Shown piece by piece: positions 56,838 to 64,000 of a stretch of DNA of 64,000 bases. The notes beneath the pieces were generated by a model that was given only the letters and a program-made list of their open reading frames with translations, did not search any database and was not told the origin of the DNA. The position numbers and the translations under genes were made by a program. The stretch lies in contig CM023535.1 in NCBI GenBank assembly GCA_013350335.1, positions 40,360,069 through 40,424,068 on the forward strand. The letters run 5' to 3'. Position 1 is the first letter of the stretch. Each line of letters starts with the position of its first letter. Source of the stretch: Chimonanthus salicifolius. Lineage: Eukaryota > Streptophyta > Magnoliopsida > Laurales > Calycanthaceae.

Positions 56838-58377
56838 AAGCTATGGACTGTTTTCATGGGTCATTTTATGGATGCGTATGTGATCTAAGATGGAATTATG
56901 GTTACTGATTTTGGTAGGCCAAAACATGGCTGAACCATGTTAAGGTTGTAGAGTTTAATCAAGGTATTGGTAGCAATGGCATGTTTGTAAATAAGGGTCA
57001 CAACCATGAGTTGGTATTTGTGGACTTAGACTCAAAAATGGGAATCAAATAAAGTAAGGGATTAAAGTTGGTCCATGATTTATGTGAATAAGGTGACGGA
57101 TCTCTGTGACGGTGCACGACTACGAGCGGTGACCGGATAAAGCCTAAGAAAGAATGGACGCTGAAGTGATTCTTCAGTAGGTTTCCTACCTACTTGTAAC
57201 CACAGTTTTACCCCAGTTTTCTTATGAGACTCTTGTTTTATTTTATGTGTTTCAAATGATATATTATGCATTAACAAATGGCATACAGACATTGGCATCT
57301 CATGCATAGACATGGGATAATGAATGAGGTTCTACAGTGTTGCAATTTATGGGTTACGTCCTTTCTCGGTGGTGCAAGTCACGCCAGGAGGAGTAACATG
57401 ATGATCATAGTCACATTGGTCTCCTTAGGCGATGAGAGTCCCGCCAGGAGGACTAATACGTGATATGAATCAGTCAATGATGAAGAGATGGAAGTTGTAT
57501 TGTGATTTACCTTGACGGTGTAAGACACGTCAAGTGATGACTATGAATGTACATGATGGGGGATGCTCATTGCATGTGCATACTTCATAGCATTGTTTTA
57601 CCTGTTTTGATGATCATGTATTATGATATGTATATGCATGTTTTATATGCTAACATGTGGTAGCCTTGATTCGGGAACCTACTGGGCGCGTTGATCTAAC
57701 GCCCTAATTCTATCCTCAGAGGAGATTGCAGGTACAAGTAAAAGGAAAAAGAAGGTCGATGACCGGGAGGGGAGCCAAGCCTAAGCGCTTGAATGATGGA
57801 TTGGATTACTTTATATTACTATCATTTGAATACTTTTGTTGGACATGTAATAATTCATTACTTGCTATGGTTTGATTAGGTTAATAACCTTTGGATCGTT
57901 GATTTATCTTAATTAATGTCTGAGACTGTTACTTGTTATCTAGTCTTTCTATTCCGCAATTAATCTAGGTTATTCCGCATGTTGATGTTAGTTCCATGTG
58001 TGATTCATAATCAAGGTCTATTTCATGTACACATGGGTGGCCAGTTAATGTTCAGACTTGGGTAGTCTGAACTTAACTCGCGTCGTGACGCCGCCCGCTC
58101 TCTTTCGATGTTTTATTATTACTTTTAAAAAAAAATTAGACTCCGAAATTCTCGGAAAGGGCGGGGCGTTACAGAGCAAGAACAACCGAAGGAGAACCGG
58201 TAAGTAGTTTTGATGTTTTTGTTTAAGAAAAGAACCCCATGGAAGAACTTTGGTGATTTGTAATGGAAGGACATGCATTATTTAATGGAAGTTTGAATGA
58301 TGAAAACCATTGAATATTATGTATGTTTTAAAAGGGGTTTTTAATGGATGTCTTTGGAGAAGATCCTAGACCATGGG

Positions 58378-59481
58378 TTCGGCCATAGAGTATGGCCGAA
58401 CCCCATAAATATTTATGGAATTATGTTCATGTACTTAGAACATGGAAAATGATGGGAAAGGTTATTAGTTATTTTTGAGGGATGAAAACGGAAAGCATGG
58501 TTGAATGTATGGATTTTTAATGATGAAGACTATGGGAGTTTGTTAATAAATTTACATGAGTTTAAATGGTTTAAGAGAAGTTGATAAACCATAGGGTTCC
58601 GCCATGATGAAGGGCCGAACCCCATTGAAGGTTGTTGGTTAGTTTATGGGTTAAAAACCATGGACGGTTGGATTGTCTCTAGGAGTGAGGTTCGGCCATG
58701 GTGTATGGCCGAACCCCACTAGGGTTTATTTTATGGAAGATGGTCACTAAATTGGAAACTTTTTAATTATGGACTATTGATGAAAATGGAAAGTTAGACA
58801 TCATAGGGTTCAGCCATGGTGTTTGGCTGAACCCCATGAACCAATTTATGGATTCAAGTATGGAAGTTGCTTTAATTGGAGAGTATACATCATAGGGTTC
58901 GGCCTAGGTGTATGGCCGAACCCCATGAATCAAATTAAGGAATCGGTTATGGGTCATGTATGGACCTAATATGATTAAAGGAATGGCAAAAATGTAAATT
59001 TGGTTTAAGATGAAGAATCATGGGTTCGGCCATGGTGTATGGCCGAACCCCATGATGAATGTTTGATGGACATAAACCAAATGTAATGGCAAAGTTGTAA
59101 ATACATGTTAAAATGGAAGGTTAACCATGAATGGCAATTTTGTAAATTAAATGAAAATAAGGGACCATGGGTTCGGCCATGGTGTATGGCTGAACCCCAT
59201 GGGGAATGTTTGCTGAACTTAATGTTTGAAGTATCTTAGATGATTAATTGGGTTATCATCAGATTAATGCATAAAAAATGGTAAGAATGGCATTATTGTA
59301 AATATGGTAAAAAATGAAAGACCACTATGGCCGAACCCCATGAGGAAGGTTTGACGGACATAGGGTCTATGTATGGAATATTAAAATGAATGAAATATTA
59401 ACTAAAGATTAGACCAATGGTAATGTGGTAAATAAGTGTGAAAAAGATAGACCATGGGTTCGGCCATGGTGTATGGCCGAA
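58378..59481 (+). repeat. Palindrome array, about 9 copies
   Basis: Dyads near 58378, 58597, 58690, 58808, 58899, 59025, 59171 and 59459, plus a half copy at 59327 that keeps only the ATGGCCGAACCCCAT arm. Confidence 0.85.
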
Positions 59482-60564
59482 CCCCATGAGGTTGTGTTTA
59501 TGGACTTAGATATGATAAGAAATCAATTGGAACATGGGTTTAATTAATTGTTGTGTAATAAGGTAACGGGACCTCACAAGGTGTGTACGATCGTGAACAG
59601 TTACCGGACGGAAGTGCAAGGACACGTTAGTGGTCTTTGTTAGGATTCCACCTCATTGAAACCATGGATATGTATTATGTACTTATGATGATTTTATTTC
59701 ATGTTTGATAAGATATTTTGGTATCAATCAATATGTTTCAATTATGGAGTTTTAAATGCTATAATTTGTATTTCTATATAGCATGTTGGCATTTGCATCT
59801 CATGCATGGCATGGGAGGGATGAACGGTAACCGGAGATCCACACTCCGTCGGGGCGTCCGTAAAACAATCGTGGGGGATACCTTGATGAGGACCTTTCCA
59901 TCAAGAGGATATTTTGTGATGAGTGGGACTCATTGCATATGATAGCATGGCATGGCATTGAATCGGCATGATTATGATCTTTATTATCATGCAAGGTTTC
60001 TGGTTTTTATCTGTGTGATTGAATCTCTTATATCATACACTATTTTGGATACGATGCTTTACAAGTATAGTATGATATATTATATCTGGATTTTATATAC
60101 TAACCCATGTGTTAACCCTAATTGGAATACCTACTGGGCACATTGTTCTAACGCCCTACTTCTACCCTAGTGGATGATACAGGAAACGAGGGGAGCGATG
60201 AACGCGAAACAGGCCAGGCATAGGAGCTTGGATGATTTAGTTTATATTTTGATTAAGTTACTTATGGACTTGTATTTGAGTAACTAGTCTTCGGACATGT
60301 TTATTTGGATAATAAAGTTAACTTTAATCATGAATAAAGACTTGACGTACTTTCCTATCTGAAATGGAATAGAACTTGGTTCTATTATAATTCCGTATGT
60401 TTATATGATTTTGATTCCGCATGTTGATATTGTTATGTGTGAACCGTTTTCATGGACTTAGTCTATGCACACATAGGGTTGTCCAGTTAAGGGTCGGACT
60501 TTAGAAGTTTGGACTTAGCTCACGTCATGATGTCCCGCTCTTGCTCACTCTATGTTTATAAAAA

Positions 60565-61240
60565 TCATCTTTATACTGGCCCAGTCTCTAAGATCCGTAT
60601 CACCGTTTGGTGGTTGGGATTGTTGAACGTAGAAGAGTTAAACAAGGATTGGCCAACATGTGCTGGTTAAGCCAAAACCAACATTCCATATTTTTTTTGT
60701 AAGGCTTAATTTAAATTTTTTTTTTTGCAAGAAATGGAAAATAAAAAAAATAGAAAAAAGAGAAGTAAAAATATATTTTTGTAATATAATTATGTAATTT
60801 CGGTGATAGAAATTTGTATGTATGCTTCTCCCTCTTTCAAAATCACCCATTCGAGCAAGTCGAGCAGGTTCGGACTCACGTGTATCACTTTCAAGTTTCT
60901 AATCCCACCTCAACCCTACCATCCTAAGAGTTTCTCTCTCCTTTAATAAGTAGGTTCATATCACACCTCCCACATCTCTCCTTTTCAAACTCTGACCAAC
61001 ATGGTAGTAGAAATACTAGACATGATCACATTTCATTCCAATATAAAATTATGCACCATCTAATTATTCACATTGAATGAGATAATTTTTTTAGAAAAAA
61101 AAGGAAAAATACCGAAAAGGCTTTTGTTCAAAGAAGGTGACAGGAAATGAAGGGAAAGAGAAAAGCCAAAGATGTGCTAAAAAAATAGAGTAGAGAAAAA
61201 TGAAGATCGCACAAAATTTGGCCAAAATTTCAGATGACAT
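60565..61240. other. Unassigned AT-rich stretch
   Basis: No gene or element end recognised. Confidence 0.4.
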
Positions 61241-61592
61241 TATATATGATATCTACCTCAATATCTACCTTAAAAATAGGTTCTTGCAATACTTTCCTCC
61301 GGGTAAAGAATTCTCTTTCTAAAGTATTTTCTCTTGTATTTTGTTTTATAATTTTAGGTAAAATGATATGGGAAGAAAATAAATAAAAAAGATGAGTAAA
61401 AAGTGTAGAGTTTTTGGAACAATGGCCTTAGTGGTCTCTCTCATTAACAACATTTATATAGAAAATACATGTTTCATCAAGAGGAAAAAATCAATCAACA
61501 CCTAATTTCAATCCCAGAGTTAGGGAAGTTAACAATTTAGGAATGTACAAACATTGAAAGTCAATTCTAAGGAGAATTACCTTCAATACTCC
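61241..61592 (-). mobile_element. Possible 3' LTR remnant of the copia fragment
   Basis: On the minus strand, just after the polyprotein end, TATTGAAGGTAATTCTCC resembles the TGTTGAAG start of copia LTRs, and TCTATATAAATG lies near 61460. The far end is not defined. Confidence 0.35.
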
Positions 61593-62690
61593 TCTGCAGA
61601 ATCGGCGGTGGTAAAGCCATAAGTTTGGAACTAAGCACTGAGAAGCGTTGCTTTGGAAACCCGTTGGTGAAGATATCAATGAGTTGATCTTAGGAGGAGA
61701 CAAACTGAATCTGATGAGAGCTAGTGGTGACACATTCGCATATGAAATGATAATCAAGCTCAATGTGTTTAGTCCGAACATGTAACACATGCTTAACGAC
61801 CATGTATGTTGTACTGAGATTATCACAGATAAGTACTGACGAAGAAGAGAGGGGAAAACCAAGCTCTCGTAAAATATGTTAAATTCAGACAGTATTCCTA
61901 CAAGTATAGGCAAGGGCCTTGTATTCAACTTCAACACTAGACTGAGAAACTGTGGGTTGTTTCTTGGCATACTAAGAAATTAAGTTTGGACCTAGGAAGA
62001 TACAATAATTGGTAGCTGAGCGTCTACTATTAGGACAACCGACTCAATCAGCATCAGAGTATGTAGTCAAATGTAATGGTTGTTCGCATGCACGAGGTGC
62101 AACCCACGACCAAGGGAGCCTTTGAGATAACGGAGAATGTGTTTGACAGCGTCAAAATGAGACGTGCGAGGCTGACTCATGAACTGAGAGGCAATGTGCG
62201 CCACATAAGCAATATCAGGCCTGGTGAGGGTGAGATATAGAAGAACACGAACAATGTGACGATACTTAGAGGGGTCCGATAGTAGACCACCAGTGGTAGA
62301 AGACAATTGAGTCTTAACGGTAACGGGTGTTGAACAGGGTTTGCAGTAAACCATCTGATTGCGGCGAAGAAGGTCAAGGGTATATTTGTTTTGAGACAAA
62401 TGTAGCCGTTTGGAATGTTGAGTCACCTCGAGGCATGGAGAGTGCTAAGGTCCTTGATTTCAAATTTTGTACCCAATCGGCGAGTGAAAGACTGAAGAAG
62501 CGACGGAGAATTTCCAGTCAATACTATGTCATCAACATAGATAAGAAGAATCATAATACTTTTGCCGTGTCTATATGTGAAGACAAAGCTATCATCCTTG
62601 CTTTGAACAAATCTATGAGAGAGAAGGAAATGGCTGAACAGTTGAAACCACACCCTTAGTGCTTGTTCCAATCTATAAATAGTTTTATGT
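61593..62690 (-). pseudogene. Ty1/copia reverse transcriptase and RNase H, broken
   Basis: Minus-strand motifs in order: HRFVQSKDDSFVFTYRHGKS, LLIYVDDIVLTG (catalytic YVDD near 62532), FEIKDL, then after a deletion and frameshift near 62424-62440 TQHSKRLHLSQNKYTLDLLR, LTRPDIAYVAHIASQFM, VKHILRYLKGS. The RNase H segment (near 61960-62050, SDAD and KKQPTVSQSSVEVEYKAL) and IDIFTNGFPKQRF follow with several stops. The upstream gag, protease and integrase regions are absent. The 159-codon frame at 61491-61970 is an out-of-frame shadow. Confidence 0.88.
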
Positions 62691-62855
62691 AATTTGCAAA
62701 CGTGATGAGGACGACAAGGGTTAACTGTTGTGCAAATTTTAAATTTATAACTCGAAAGTGCACGAACTATTGGATAGTATAGTGATTGAGTGCGAGGTCG
62801 AACCCATCGGAACTTAAGAAAATATATCCGTAAAAAAATACACCACTGAATTATA
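62691..62855. other. LTR-like text of unknown element
   Basis: AACTCGAAAGTGCACGAAC and GAGGTCGAACCCATCGGAAC resemble the start of some large plant LTR elements whose LTRs carry a GTCGAACCCA motif. Only this hint is seen. Confidence 0.3.
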
Positions 62856-63046
62856 CTCTCTCCGTCCTATTTTAGTTGTCTCATTTGAAATATTTGTATT
62901 TTTTAAGGAACTCTCTATATAAGGCTAGCACTCCATGTGATCTCATCAATTTTCAACACACTTAATACTACTCCAATATAAATAAGACAACTATTTTGGG
63001 ACAATTTCAAAATCCATATAGGACAACTAATTTGGGAAAGAGGAAG
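62856..63046. mobile_element. Stowaway-type MITE, 191 bp, TA target
   Basis: Begins CTCTCTCCGTCCTATTTTAG and ends with the complement of CTTCCTCTTTCCC. The GTCCTATTTTAGTTGTC / TTAGTTGTCCTATATGGA ends are complementary over about 25 bases with mismatches. TA dinucleotides flank it (62854-62855, 63047-63048), as for Tc1/mariner MITEs. Confidence 0.8.
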
Positions 63047-63048
63047 TA

Positions 63049-64000
63049 TATTTTAAGAAATTTTGAAAAATCATGAAAATAAATCTTAAATATGGAATTA
63101 ATTATCTAATCTAAGAAATTTAATTTTAATTTAGAAATATTCTAAAGATAGAAAACATGGTCTAAAATTAGAAACCACATTTAAAAATAGAATTTAACAA
63201 TTAAAGAGATCTAATTTTAATTAAGATGGTGGATTTGATCTAAAAATTATAAATAATCTTAATCTAACTTAGAACACAAAATTAAGATGCAATTGAATTA
63301 TTTCCAACCTAGTTCACAATTTTTCAAGAATTTGAATTTATAAACAAAAGAAAAGAAAATAAAATATATATACATATTTGAATGGAATTTGGATTGAATA
63401 TTAAGGAGGCATTATTTTCAATACTTTAAAAATAAAATCAAAGCCTAGAACATGGAGCTCACATTTATTAATAGTTCTTGATTCAAAATTTTCATTCATA
63501 ATTAATTTAATTAAGAAAAACATGAGTTTTATTAATCAAGAAATAATCAAAATAAACCTTTGGCTTAGAGAGAATTCAACATAAAATTCCAAATCTAAAT
63601 TCTTCATTTACTCTTAAAAAGAGCTTTAGAATAGAAAATTAAGGCTCTAAACTTTCCCAAAAATTGGATGTTTAAGATGAAAATTCTAAGATTAAATCAA
63701 AACATGTATTTATAAAGATATTAAAAATCAAATCAAACTATCACAATCAACAAACATTAAGTGAAAAACCATAGATCTAACATGCTTGTCTTAATTTTAT
63801 TAATAAAACAAAGAACTAAAATTACGAAACAGTGGAATTCTTGGATTAAGAAATTAAAATGAGAAGTTAAAACACCAACCTGAAACCCATTGTGGAATTT
63901 GAATTCCACATTGTCTTTCCTTCTCTTTGTCTTCCTTTCCTTCCTCCCTATGCTCCATAAATCAGAGCCTAAGTTCAATTTTTTCAATGAGAGAGGGATA
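63049..64000. other. Unassigned AT-rich stretch at the window end
   Basis: Strongly A/T-biased, purine-rich on the plus strand. The 76-codon minus frame near 63757 has no motif. Could be LTR sequence continuing beyond the window. Confidence 0.35.

Larger units (their letters stand above)
54387..58173 (+). mobile_element. Giant solo LTR, 3,787 bp, TSD GAGCA
   Basis: Starts TGTAACACCTCGATTTC and ends AAAGGGCGGGGCGTTACA, flanked by GAGCA at 54382-54386 and 58174-58178. It is in the same orientation as its host LTR. The tail (TCAGTAGGTTTCCTACCTAC, CTCCTTAGGCGATGAGAGTC) groups it with 1436-3357. The palindrome centres read CACTTTGGATGG rather than CATGGTGTATGG, a subfamily difference. Confidence 0.92.
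53482..60564 (+). mobile_element. Giant LTR with nested sister, 3' end truncated
   Basis: Starts TGTAACCCCCCAGATTTCC at 53482 and follows the family order, resuming after the nested copy at 58179. The conserved tail runs to TATGTTTATAAAA (60564), where the expected A-run, TCTGATT block and GGGCGTTACA end are missing. No target duplication can therefore be tested. Without the nested LTR it is about 3.3 kb. Confidence 0.8.

Noticed and set aside
61491..61970. 159-codon minus-strand frame
   Set aside because: Shadow of the copia RNase H region. The motif-bearing frame is a different one and has stops.
62327..62659. 110-codon plus-strand frame
   Set aside because: Antisense shadow of the copia reverse transcriptase.

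Overview
This window is nuclear DNA of a flowering plant with a large, repeat-rich genome. It holds one convincing host gene with typical plant introns, surrounded by transposable elements of most plant classes: Ty3 and Ty1 LTR elements, a TRIM, LINEs, a SINE, hAT-type elements and a Stowaway MITE. The species cannot be fixed from sequence alone. A 9-kb first intron filled with repeats suggests a lineage with expanded introns, but that is inference.

Layout. 1-6421: parts of giant LTRs in both orientations, with palindrome arrays. 6422-9274: Ty1-type LTR fragments, some inverted. 9275-12353: a clean 3.08-kb solo LTR. 12667-14587 and 17051-18917: two inverted copies of a 1.9-kb LTR that bracket the promoter and first exon of the host gene. 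15581-29254: the host gene, five exons joining to exactly 530 codons, encoding a GOLD-domain seven-transmembrane protein of the TMEM87 / lung-seven-transmembrane family. Its 9,036-bp intron 1 carries a deletion-derivative LTR element, L1 and RTE LINE remnants, a 927-bp TRIM and a SINE. Intron 3 carries an L1 tail.

29560-34717: a complete, structurally young but coding-dead Ty3/gypsy chromovirus, with 389-bp LTRs differing at 3 sites and TSD CAAAG, sitting in a duplicated copy of the host gene's 3' end. 35400-37486: a decayed 6-phosphogluconolactonase copy on the minus strand, split by an ATATCGG-rich insertion. It is split again by a hAT-type element (37487-52555, TSD GCTGGGAG) that holds a giant solo LTR, which in turn holds two more solo LTRs of the same family. 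52729-53386: a hAT MITE. 53482-60564: another giant LTR with a nested sister. 61490-62700: a broken Ty1/copia RT-RNase H on the minus strand. 62856-63046: a Stowaway MITE. The rest is AT-rich and unassigned.

The main novelty candidate is the giant-LTR family (termini TGTAACACCCC...GGGCGTTACA, 3.1-4.0 kb per copy, 5-bp TSDs). Its copies carry arrays of short palindromes. At least three unrelated palindrome modules occur in one LTR backbone: about 55 copies of TTCGGCCAT/ATGGCCGAA, two arrays of a GTCGAC-centred palindrome, and a GTTTCATC/GATGAAAC set. Four copies have perfect TSDs and no internal region. No CRISPR, rRNA or tRNA gene or bacterial feature was seen.
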